A stretch of 8,565 nt of DNA from Alistipes sp. (lineage in GTDB: Bacteria; Bacteroidota; Bacteroidia; Bacteroidales; Rikenellaceae). Numbering within the stretch: the first letter of the stretch is position 1; each line of letters begins with the position of its first letter. Under the pieces are notes generated by a model. It saw nothing but the letters and a program-made list of their open reading frames with translations. It did not search any database and was not told where the DNA came from. The translations under genes were made by a program, and so were the position numbers. Where the stretch lies: positions 1 through 8,565 of the forward strand of contig JAFYQY010000200.1 in assembly GCA_017559685.1 (NCBI GenBank), given 5' to 3'. Positions 1 through 6,508 of this stretch are shown piece after piece.

Positions 1-1615
1 CCTCGTTGGCGTAGTGGAGCAAGTGGTTAAATCGCTCTAACATAAGGTTTTTGCGATGCGAGTATGTCGCAGGAGCGATATATACATCTCGAGCCGGCAG
101 ACGCTCCTCGTTGAAGAAAATCAACGGGTCGTGGTTGGTCGGAATGTATCGTATGACGTTTGCTCGCCACATTCGTTTCAGGAACTCGTGCACCTCCTGT
201 GGAGTGCGCTTTGCACTCGATGCAATCTCCATCTCGTCGATAGGTCTGAACTCGCTGAAAACACCCGTGTAGAGACGCAATATGGCACGCAAAATATCCT
301 CCTCTTTCTCGTTCTGCATCTTCACGTTGTAGAGCTCGTCTCGGGTTATCGTAAACATCAGACGTGCAGGGTGTTCGCTATCCTCGACGAGTGTTATGTA
401 GCCGTTGAGATTGAGCAGTTTGAAGATGCTCTGGACGGTCGTCAACGGCAACTTCGTGCGATGGCAAAAATCGAAGATGTTGAATACGAACGACGCCTCT
501 TTTCCATCTCCGATTGCGACATTGAGATAGGCGCCGAGATAGTTGTAAGTCGACTGTATAAGCTCGATTGAAGGGAACTCCTTTTCGAAGATATTTGCTA
601 TGCGCTGATTGTCGTCCGAAGCCATCAAAATTACGGCATAACTGCGCTGTCCGTCACGACCTGCACGACCAGCCTCCTGGTAGTAACTTTCGAGCGAATC
701 GCTCATCGAATAGTGAACTACAAATCGAACATCACGCTTGTCGATACCCATACCGAAAGCGTTGGTAGCCACCATAATACGAGTTTTACCACTCACCCAT
801 TCGTCTTGTCGCATCGAACGCTCGGCATTTGGCAAACCGCCGTGATAGAACGATGCCGATTCGCCCTGCTCGACGAGAAATTTTGCCACTCTTTCGGCGG
901 TCTCTCGCATACGAACATAGACGATTCCGCAACCTGGTACATTGTTGATTATTCGCATCAACTGCCCCTCCTTGTCGTCGGTGTGACGCACGCTGTATGA
1001 GAGGTTGGGTCGCAGGAACGAAGTCTGCAAAATATTTGGCTTGGCGAACGCCAATTGTGTCATAATATCCTCGGCTACACGAGGCGTTGCGGAGGCGGTC
1101 AAAGCCAGCACGGGAGTGTCGGGCATAAGTCGTCGCAACTCCTTGATTTTTAGATATGACGGTCGGAAATCGTAACCCCATTGCGAGATGCAGTGCGCCT
1201 CGTCAATTGCCAAAATCGAGACGTTCATTCTGTCCACTCGTAGGCGGAACATCTCGCTCGAAAGTCGCTCGGGGGCAACGTATAGGAACTTGATATCGCC
1301 ATAGACGCAGTTGTCGAGTGCAATGTCGATTTGTCGAGCCGATAGTCCCGAATGAACGGCTACGGCAGGGATGCCCATACGACGGAGTCTGTCGACCTGG
1401 TCCTTCATCAAGGCGATAAGCGGAGTTACTACGATACACAAACCGTCGCTAACGAGCGTTGGAAGCTGATAGATGATTGATTTTCCACCTCCCGTAGGCA
1501 TAAGTACAAGCGTATCTTGCCCCGACAAAACGGATCGCATCGCCTCGAGTTGCATCGGGCGAAACGAGTCGTAGTGCCAATATTGTTTGAGTGTGTCGAG
1601 TAACTTTTGCTCCAT
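1..1615 (-). CDS. recQ: RecQ-family ATP-dependent DNA helicase, C-terminus cut by the window edge
   Basis: A superfamily 2 3'-5' DNA helicase that would unwind DNA during recombinational repair in the cytoplasm. I read 538 residues from ATG 1615 with no stop before the left edge. Visible motifs: an N-terminal FRPMQ block (residues 18-22), Walker A TGGGKS (41-46), DEAH (138-141) followed by the RecQ-specific aromatic loop QWGYDFRP (145-152), TASATP (173-178), and arginine-finger motif VI QEAGRAGRDG (313-322). After about residue 340 the sequence departs from E. coli RecQ. The four-cysteine zinc site is missing, with only one Cys (FDFCHR) in that stretch, and what follows looks like a winged-helix-type region. 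This agrees with the shorter RecQ-like proteins common in Bacteroidota. It is transcribed divergently from ispE across a 70-bp spacer. The family call is firm; use of the symbol recQ for this zinc-less type is looser. Confidence 0.93.
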   Translation of the reverse strand, partial: MEQKLLDTLKQYWHYDSFRPMQLEAMRSVLSGQDTLVLMPTGGGKSIIYQLPTLVSDGLCIVVTPLIALMKDQVDRLRRMGIPAVAVHSGLSARQIDIALDNCVYGDIKFLYVAPERLSSEMFRLRVDRMNVSILAIDEAHCISQWGYDFRPSYLKIKELRRLMPDTPVLALTASATPRVAEDIMTQLAFAKPNILQTSFLRPNLSYSVRHTDDKEGQLMRIINNVPGCGIVYVRMRETAERVAKFLVEQGESASFYHGGLPNAERSMRQDEWVSGKTRIMVATNAFGMGIDKRDVRFVVHYSMSDSLESYYQEAGRAGRDGQRSYAVILMASDDNQRIANIFEKEFPSIELIQSTYNYLGAYLNVAIGDGKEASFVFNIFDFCHRTKLPLTTVQSIFKLLNLNGYITLVEDSEHPARLMFTITRDELYNVKMQNEKEEDILRAILRLYTGVFSEFRPIDEMEIASSAKRTPQEVHEFLKRMWRANVIRYIPTNHDPLIFFNEERLPARDVYIAPATYSHRKNLMLERFNHLLHYANE

Positions 1616-1620
1616 AGTTG

Positions 1621-1628
1621 CGAAGATA
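1621..1628 (-). promoter_or_regulatory. Possible -7 box of recQ
   Basis: On the minus strand this reads TATCTTCG, one mismatch from the Bacteroidota -7 consensus TAnnTTTG, followed by CA as in the better box at 8037-8044. It ends only five bases before the recQ start codon, so the transcript would begin at or next to the ATG. I see no convincing TTTG-type -33 element upstream. Confidence 0.3.
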
Positions 1629-1655
1629 ATGTATTTTTTTGAGAAAATAGGTCGT

Positions 1656-1681
1656 TTTGTGGGAAAATATATGTATATTTG
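1656..1681 (+). promoter_or_regulatory. Possible ispE-EEP operon promoter
   Basis: TATATTTG at 1674-1681 matches TAnnTTTG exactly, and a TTTG at 1656-1659 could serve as the -33 element. The 14-bp gap between them is shorter than usual. The box ends four bases before the chosen ispE ATG (1686), which would leave essentially no leader. It lies in the only intergenic space upstream of ispE and the four EEP genes. Confidence 0.4.
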
Positions 1682-1685
1682 TAGT

Positions 1686-2495
1686 ATGATTTGTCGTGCC
1701 AACTGCAAAATAAATCTAGGACTCGATATTCTTCGTCGTCGTGAGGATGGATTTCACGACCTCGAAACCGTAATGATACCCGTTTTGGATCTCTACGATA
1801 TAGTTGAGGTTGAGCGAGTTGAGGGGTTGTCTGCTTTCGAGCAGAAGGGTTTGACTGTTGATTGCGACGTGGAACAAAATCTCTGTATGAAGGCTCTGCG
1901 TCTGATGCAACTACTCTATGGTGTTGGCGAGGCGAAGATTACTCTCGACAAGCGAGTGCCGTTTGGTGCGGGCTTGGGCGGAGGCTCGAGCGATGCGACG
2001 GCTGTAATTCTGGCATTGAACGAACTCTATAATCTCGATTTGAGCGAAGATCGATTGGTGGAGATTGCTGCGATGATAGGTAGCGATACCGCCTTTTTTG
2101 TGCGCAATACTCCGCAGCTCTGTACGGGTCGAGGCGAAAAAATGGAGCCTATCGAATTGCCATTGCAGGGCAAGTATCTCGTTGTGGCAAAACCCGAGGA
2201 GGGAGTCTCGACTAAAGAGGCTTATGCGGGTGTGAAACCTGCAGTTCCGCAGGTGCGATTGATAGAGGCTCTGCAACGCCCGATAGGGGAGTGGCAGGGT
2301 GTTGTGAAGAACGACTTCGAACCCCATATTTTCGATGCTCATCCCGCAATTGCAGAGCTGAAAAAGACGATGCTCGACGCTGGTGCTGTGTATGCTTCGA
2401 TGTCGGGCTCGGGCTCGGCGGTGTTTGGCATCTTCGACCACGAGGTTGAACTCAATTTGGGTGAAGAAATTTTTGTAAAAACAGTTAAACTATAG
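1686..2495 (+). CDS. ispE: 4-diphosphocytidyl-2-C-methyl-D-erythritol kinase (IspE)
   Basis: A GHMP-family kinase that phosphorylates CDP-methylerythritol with ATP in the non-mevalonate (MEP) pathway making isoprenoid precursors; cytoplasmic. The 269-residue product has the N-terminal CKINLGL block with the expected catalytic Lys at residue 8, the ATP-binding glycine-rich stretch PFGAGLGGGSSDAT (92-105), GSDTAFF (132-138) with the expected catalytic Asp 134, and the C-terminal SGSGSAVFG loop (240-248). The length is normal for IspE. I chose ATG 1686 because the family begins a few residues before the KINLGL block. The frame stays open back to 1587, but that extension overlaps the start of recQ on the other strand and has no family character; ATG 1671 would add five residues. 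The stop lies six bases before the first EEP gene, so the two are probably co-transcribed. Confidence 0.95.
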   Translation: MICRANCKINLGLDILRRREDGFHDLETVMIPVLDLYDIVEVERVEGLSAFEQKGLTVDCDVEQNLCMKALRLMQLLYGVGEAKITLDKRVPFGAGLGGGSSDATAVILALNELYNLDLSEDRLVEIAAMIGSDTAFFVRNTPQLCTGRGEKMEPIELPLQGKYLVVAKPEEGVSTKEAYAGVKPAVPQVRLIEALQRPIGEWQGVVKNDFEPHIFDAHPAIAELKKTMLDAGAVYASMSGSGSAVFGIFDHEVELNLGEEIFVKTVKL

Positions 2496-2501
2496 CTAGT
2501 T

Positions 2502-3419
2502 ATGAAGAAAACTATTCTGGTTGTGTTGGCCGTGTTGTACTTCTTGCCTATGACGGCGCAGGAGCTTACTGTTGCGACGATGAATGTGCGATTGTTCTCG
2601 TATGGCGACGGCAAAAAGTATAATGGCTGGTGGCATCGTGGCGGTTATCTCTGCGACTTGGTCAAGGCACAGAGATTTGATGTTTTCGGTGCGCAGGAGG
2701 TCAAGCAGAAGCAGATTGATACTCTACGCAACCAACTCTCCGACTACGGCTATATCGGCGTAGGTCGTGACGATGGTAAGGAGGCTGGCGAGTATTGCCC
2801 AGTGTTCTACCGTCGTTCTCGATTGAAGATGCTCGATGGTGGTACTTTTTGGCTCTCGGAGACCCCCGAAAAGGCGTCTCGAGGTTGGGATGGCGCTTGC
2901 AACCGTATCTGCACTTGGGGTTACTTCCAGGATAAGGTCACAAAGGCGAAATTCTACTTCTTGAATACCCATATCGAGAATAGGGGTGCAGTAGCCAAGA
3001 CTAAGGGTATCGAGCTGATTATGAAGTTTATAGACGAGCGTTGCAAAGGTGCTCAGGTGATCGTTACGGGCGATATGAACGTCAATCAGGGTAGCGAGTG
3101 GTACAACCTCTTCTTGAGCAGTGGTGTACTGAAAGACTCGTACGAGGCTACGCCTATACGTTTTGCTCCGTCGGGTACCTTCTCGACCTTTACTCCAACA
3201 CGCTATTCGACTAATCGTATCGACCATATCTTCGTAAGCAAGAGTGTCGATGTGGCGAGCTATAGCGTTATGACGCTCCACTATTGGCGAGCAACCGACG
3301 AGGAGATCGAGGCGGGCAAACGAAACGATGCCAATATCGAAACTCGCCCCGTACACCTTCTTTCCGACCACTATCCGGTGCAGGTTAAGGTGTGGCTTAA
3401 GGGTGCTAAAAGATGGTAA
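2502..3419 (+). CDS. Secreted EEP-fold phosphodiesterase/nuclease-like protein, paralog 1
   Basis: A 305-residue member of the endonuclease/exonuclease/phosphatase superfamily, closest by eye to the uncharacterised EEP-1 type (GVGRDDG, GTFWLSETP, GWD, RICTW signatures). A signal peptide of about 19 residues ends MTA|Q, so it should be exported. Expected metal and catalytic residues are present: Asn28, Glu66 (AQE), His157 (NTH), Asp191/Asn193 (GDMN), Asp241 (RIDHIF) and Asp289/His290 (SDH). It is the most divergent of the four. It lacks the roughly ten residues between the NVR strand and the KYNGW motif that the others have, carries THIENRG instead of THLDHRG, and has no Cys before SDH. Its arginine codons are mixed (8 of 19 CGA or AGR), like recQ and ispE and unlike paralogs 2-4. 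It starts six bases after ispE. The substrate is unknown: DNA, RNA, phospholipid or sugar phosphodiesters are all possible for this fold. Confidence 0.88.
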   Translation: MKKTILVVLAVLYFLPMTAQELTVATMNVRLFSYGDGKKYNGWWHRGGYLCDLVKAQRFDVFGAQEVKQKQIDTLRNQLSDYGYIGVGRDDGKEAGEYCPVFYRRSRLKMLDGGTFWLSETPEKASRGWDGACNRICTWGYFQDKVTKAKFYFLNTHIENRGAVAKTKGIELIMKFIDERCKGAQVIVTGDMNVNQGSEWYNLFLSSGVLKDSYEATPIRFAPSGTFSTFTPTRYSTNRIDHIFVSKSVDVASYSVMTLHYWRATDEEIEAGKRNDANIETRPVHLLSDHYPVQVKVWLKGAKRW

Positions 3420-3448
3420 AACACACAAAACTTAACTATAAAAAAACT

Positions 3449-4414
3449 ATGAAAAAAATCTTTGTTTGTGCAGTTATGGCGATGTTCGCCTTTACTGCAA
3501 TGGCGCAAGAACTGAATGTTGGCTCGTACAACATTCGTAATGGTGGCACTCTTCGTCCAGGTCAGGAGCGACCTAAGAAGGGCGACTACTCTAAGTTTAA
3601 CGGCTGGGACGATCGTAAGCAGTATGTTTGCGATTTGATCAACCTCGAGGCGTTTGATGTCTTTGGTTCGCAGGAGGTTAAGCACAATCAGTTGTTGGAT
3701 ATGATTGCTATGTTGCCTGACTACGACTATGTTGGTGTTGCACGTGACGATGGTGCCGAGAAGGGTGAGTATTGTCCTGTATTCTATCGCAAGAAGGAGT
3801 TCAAGTTGCTCAATAGTGGTACTTTCTGGTTGTCGGAGACTCCTGACGAGGTGTCGAAGGGTTGGGACGGTGTGTGCCGTCGTATCTGCACTTGGGCGCA
3901 CTTGCAGCGTAAGAGCGATAAGGCAACCTTCTACTTCCTCTCTACTCACCTTGACCACCGTGGCAAGGTTGCTCAGATTGAGGGCGCTAATTTGGTTTTG
4001 AAATGGATCAAGGATAACTGCAAGGGCGAGCCGGTTATCGTTGTGGGCGACTATAACGTAACCCAGGATAGTGACTGCTACAAGGTCTTTGCCGAGAGTG
4101 GCATTTTGGAGGATACCTACGAGACTGCAAAGTATCGCTTTGCTCCTACAGGTACTTTCAACGGCTTCAACGCTCGTCGCTATACAACTCACCGCATCGA
4201 CCATATCTTCGTATCGAAGGGTACAAAGGTTAGCCGCTATGGTGTGTTGACCTACCACTATTTCCGTAATATGAATGCCGAGTTGCAGGAGATGGAAACC
4301 GCTGCTCCAAAGGAGATTAAGGGCGAGAATCGTGATACAAAGTGTATCTCGGACCACTACGCAATTCAGTCGTTCATCACATTGAAGAAGGCGTCAAAAA
4401 AATCTAAAAAATAG
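3449..4414 (+). CDS. Secreted EEP-fold phosphodiesterase/nuclease-like protein, paralog 2
   Basis: A 321-residue EEP-superfamily protein with a signal peptide ending AMA|Q (cut after residue 19). Expected active-site residues are Asn28, Glu76 (SQE), His167 in STHLDHRG, Asp201/Asn203 (GDYN), Asp251 (RIDHIF) and Asp302/His303 (SDH), so it should be active. I start it at ATG 3449 because the signal peptide begins there; the in-frame ATG at 3413 overlaps the end of paralog 1 and adds twelve polar residues that would spoil the signal peptide. The 29-base A-rich gap before it is the largest in the array, and I see no clear promoter in it. Arginine codons are almost all CGT/CGC (one CGA in 17), suggesting high expression. 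Residues 272-296 form a charged insert before the SDH motif, shared with paralog 3. The C-terminus is lysine-rich (KKASKKSKK). Substrate not inferable. Confidence 0.9.
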   Translation: MKKIFVCAVMAMFAFTAMAQELNVGSYNIRNGGTLRPGQERPKKGDYSKFNGWDDRKQYVCDLINLEAFDVFGSQEVKHNQLLDMIAMLPDYDYVGVARDDGAEKGEYCPVFYRKKEFKLLNSGTFWLSETPDEVSKGWDGVCRRICTWAHLQRKSDKATFYFLSTHLDHRGKVAQIEGANLVLKWIKDNCKGEPVIVVGDYNVTQDSDCYKVFAESGILEDTYETAKYRFAPTGTFNGFNARRYTTHRIDHIFVSKGTKVSRYGVLTYHYFRNMNAELQEMETAAPKEIKGENRDTKCISDHYAIQSFITLKKASKKSKK

Positions 4415-4420
4415 TATAAA

Positions 4421-5377
4421 ATGAGAAGAATTTTCGTAACTTTATTAGCAGTTGCAACTGCGCTCTCTGTGTCGGCACAGGAGATGAATGTTGCAACATT
4501 TAATGTTCGTGTAGGTGCTCCTCGCAAGTCGGAGACCGCACCTCGCAAGGGCGACTATAAGAAGTATAACGGCTGGGATGACCGTAAGAATATCCTTTGC
4601 GATATGATTAACTTCGAGTCGTTCGATGTGTTTGGCGTTCAGGAGGCTCGCTATCCGCAGCTTACCGATATGCTCGAGCGCTTGCCTGACTACGCTTATA
4701 TCGGCGTAGGTCGTGAGGATGGTGAGCATAAGGGTGAGCACTGTGCAATCTTCTACCGCAAGAAGGAGTATAAGGTGCTTGATCAGGGTAACTTCTGGCT
4801 CTCGGAGACTCCTGATGTTCCGTCGAAGGGCTGGGGTGCAAAGTATTACCGTGTCTGCACCTGGGGCTTGTTCCAGAATAAGAAAACCAAGGAGTTGTTC
4901 TACCTCATCAATACCCACGTAAACTGGGGTGAGGCATCGGTTAAGAGTGCAAATATGCTTGTTGAGTTCATCAAGACAAAGTGTACTAAGACCAACAACG
5001 TGATTCTTATGGCCGACTTCAACGCTACTCAGGATAGCGACTTGTACAAGATTATTACAAGTAACGGTATGGCCGACACCTACGAGTCGTCGAAGTATCG
5101 CTTTGCTCCTACCGGCACAGGTCAGGGCTTCCGTCCTAACTACTTCACAAAGCGTCGTATCGACCATATCTTCGTATCGGAGGGTATCACATCGAGCCGT
5201 TATGGCGTCTTGACATACCACTACTTCCGCAATATGGAGGGCGAGTTGAAGGATATGGATACCGCTGCTCCAAAGGAGATTAAGGGCGAGGATCGTGATG
5301 TTAAGTGCATCTCAGACCACTATACTGTGCAGTCGTTTATCACATTGAACAAGAGCGCAAAGAAATCTAAAAAATAG
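4421..5377 (+). CDS. Secreted EEP-fold phosphodiesterase/nuclease-like protein, paralog 3 (variant active-site surroundings)
   Basis: A 318-residue paralog with a signal peptide ending VSA|Q. Core residues remain: Asn28, Glu75 (VQE), His166 (NTH), Asp199/Asn201, Asp248 (RIDHIF), Asp299/His300 (SDH). Several surrounding positions differ from its neighbours: the usual THLDHRG reads THVNWGE, GDYN reads ADFN, GWD reads GWG (about residue 139), and GEYCPVFYR reads GEHCAIFYR. This suggests a changed substrate pocket rather than loss of function, since the frame is intact and all direct metal or catalytic ligands persist. It shares the C-terminal insert and the SAKKSKK tail with paralog 2. It begins six bases after paralog 2. 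Apart from two AGA codons at residues 2-3, its arginines use CGT/CGC. It might instead be a catalytically weak binding paralog. Confidence 0.89.
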   Translation: MRRIFVTLLAVATALSVSAQEMNVATFNVRVGAPRKSETAPRKGDYKKYNGWDDRKNILCDMINFESFDVFGVQEARYPQLTDMLERLPDYAYIGVGREDGEHKGEHCAIFYRKKEYKVLDQGNFWLSETPDVPSKGWGAKYYRVCTWGLFQNKKTKELFYLINTHVNWGEASVKSANMLVEFIKTKCTKTNNVILMADFNATQDSDLYKIITSNGMADTYESSKYRFAPTGTGQGFRPNYFTKRRIDHIFVSEGITSSRYGVLTYHYFRNMEGELKDMDTAAPKEIKGEDRDVKCISDHYTVQSFITLNKSAKKSKK

Positions 5378-5383
5378 TATAAT

Positions 5384-6355
5384 ATGAAAAGAATTTTTGT
5401 AACCATATTGGCAGTTGTCGTTGCTTTGTCGGCATCGGCACAGGTGTTGAATGTTGCATCGTTCAACATTCGTAATGGCAAGTCGCTCAAAGAGGGCGAG
5501 GCACGTCCTACAAAGGGCGACTATAAGAAGTATGACGGTTGGGACGATCGTAAGCAGTACGTTTGCGATATGATTAACCTCGAGGCATTCGATATCTTCG
5601 GTTCGCAGGAGGTTCGCAAGGGTCAGCTCGACGATATGTTGGCTATGTTGCCTGACTACGATTATATCGGCGTAGGTCGTGACCACGGCGACGACCGTGG
5701 CGAGTTCTGCCCAATTTTCTACCGCAAGGATGTATTCGAGAAGATCGACGGCGGTACTTTCTGGCTCTCGCCAACTCCAAACGTTCCTTCGAAGGGTTGG
5801 GATGCAAAGTATAACCGTATCTGCACTTGGGGTCACTTCCGCCACAAGGCATCGGGCAAGAAGGTTTGTTTTATGAATGTTCACTTCGATCACCGTGGTA
5901 CACAGGCTCGCATCGAGTCGGCTAAGTTGATGCTCGACTACGTGAAGAAGAACTGCAAGGGTATGACCGTTGTTATCTCGGGTGACTACAACGTAACTCA
6001 GACAAGCGACAGCTATAAGGTGTTGGCTAACAGCAAGCTTTTGAAGGATTCGTACGACTATGCGAAGTATCGCTTTGCTCCTACAGGCACTTTCAACGGC
6101 TTCAATGCTAAGCGCTATACTACTCACCGCATCGACCACCTCTTCGTGTCGAAGAAGGTTAAGGTTGACCGTTGGGGTGTCCTTACTTACCACTACTACC
6201 GTACTCCAACTGCTGAGGAGGTAGCTGCTAAGGAGGCTAAGTTTGCTGCTGCACTCGAGAAGAACCCTAAGAAGAAGCGCCCAGGTGGTGAGAACCGTGA
6301 CATTAAGTGTATCTCGGATCACTATGCTATTCAGGCGTTCATTCAGTTGAAGTAA
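5384..6355 (+). CDS. Secreted EEP-fold phosphodiesterase/nuclease-like protein, paralog 4
   Basis: A 323-residue paralog with a signal peptide ending ASA|Q. It has a full set of expected catalytic residues: Asn28, Glu76 (SQE), His167 in NVHFDHRG, Asp201/Asn203 (GDYN), Asp251 (RIDHLF) and Asp312/His313 (SDH). It also keeps the family's typical AR after the DHRG motif (TQAR), lost or altered in paralogs 1-3, so it may be nearest to the ancestral form. In place of the insert of paralogs 2 and 3 it has a longer Ala/Glu/Lys-rich stretch (about residues 276-302) with a KKKRP patch before NRDIKCISDH, and it ends without the lysine tail. It starts six bases after paralog 3; that junction almost copies the previous one. 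Arginine codons are CGT/CGC except one AGA. It is the last gene of the unit, followed by a structured element and a terminator. Confidence 0.9.
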   Translation: MKRIFVTILAVVVALSASAQVLNVASFNIRNGKSLKEGEARPTKGDYKKYDGWDDRKQYVCDMINLEAFDIFGSQEVRKGQLDDMLAMLPDYDYIGVGRDHGDDRGEFCPIFYRKDVFEKIDGGTFWLSPTPNVPSKGWDAKYNRICTWGHFRHKASGKKVCFMNVHFDHRGTQARIESAKLMLDYVKKNCKGMTVVISGDYNVTQTSDSYKVLANSKLLKDSYDYAKYRFAPTGTFNGFNAKRYTTHRIDHLFVSKKVKVDRWGVLTYHYYRTPTAEEVAAKEAKFAAALEKNPKKKRPGGENRDIKCISDHYAIQAFIQLK

Positions 6356-6362
6356 ATTTGCC

Positions 6363-6466
6363 TAAATGGGTAATTTCGGCGTTAAGCATCGGTCGTTGAG
6401 ATGCTCACATACGCTTCAGTATGCTCCGCACTCAACGCCTTGCTTGCCTTGAAATTCCACCATTTA
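6363..6466 (+). repeat. Nested imperfect hairpin element, copy 1
   Basis: This 104-base stretch after paralog 4 folds as one long interrupted stem. Pairs run inwards: TAAATGG (6363-6369) with CCATTTA (6460-6466); AATTTC (6372-6377) with GAAATT (6451-6456); GGC (6378-6380) with GCC (6446-6448); AAGC (6384-6387) with GCTT (6442-6445); CGTTGAG (6394-6400) with CTCAACG (6431-6437); CATAC (6408-6412) with GTATG (6419-6423) around a six-base loop. An asymmetric internal loop, ATGCTCA facing CTCCGCA, separates the two innermost stems. The same architecture and internal loop recur at 8069-8149 with different stem sequences. It may be a REP-like dispersed palindrome or a structured 3' UTR. My impression that similar cores are common between genes in Bacteroidales is from memory only. 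Confidence 0.75.
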
Positions 6467-6469
6467 CAA

Positions 6470-6508
6470 AAAAAATAGCGATGAGTCTGTTGCTCATCGC
6501 TATTTTTT
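6470..6508. terminator. Bidirectional Rho-independent terminator
   Basis: A perfect 16-bp inverted repeat: the left arm (6470-6485, six A then TAGCGATGAG) pairs with the right arm (6493-6508, CTCATCGCTA then six T) around a seven-base loop. Read on the plus strand, the hairpin is followed by T's and would end the ispE-EEP unit. Read on the minus strand, it is followed by eight T's (complement of 6468-6475) and would end the nitroreductase unit. The TAA stop of the nitroreductase (6507-6509) overlaps its right arm. Confidence 0.92.

Noticed and set aside
1587..1685. N-terminal extension of IspE
   Set aside because: The extra 33 codons overlap the recQ start region on the other strand and precede the point where the IspE family normally begins.
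3413..3448. Earlier start for EEP paralog 2, overlapping paralog 1
   Set aside because: It would put twelve polar residues ahead of a clean signal peptide; the other three paralogs start directly at the MKK/MRR/MKR signal peptide.
3371..4357. Long antisense open frames opposite the EEP genes (also 4445-5221 and 5312-6322)
   Set aside because: They mirror the sense genes at equivalent positions in each paralog, as expected when biased codon use avoids stop complements. They have no signal peptide or motif logic, while the sense frames have clear family motifs.
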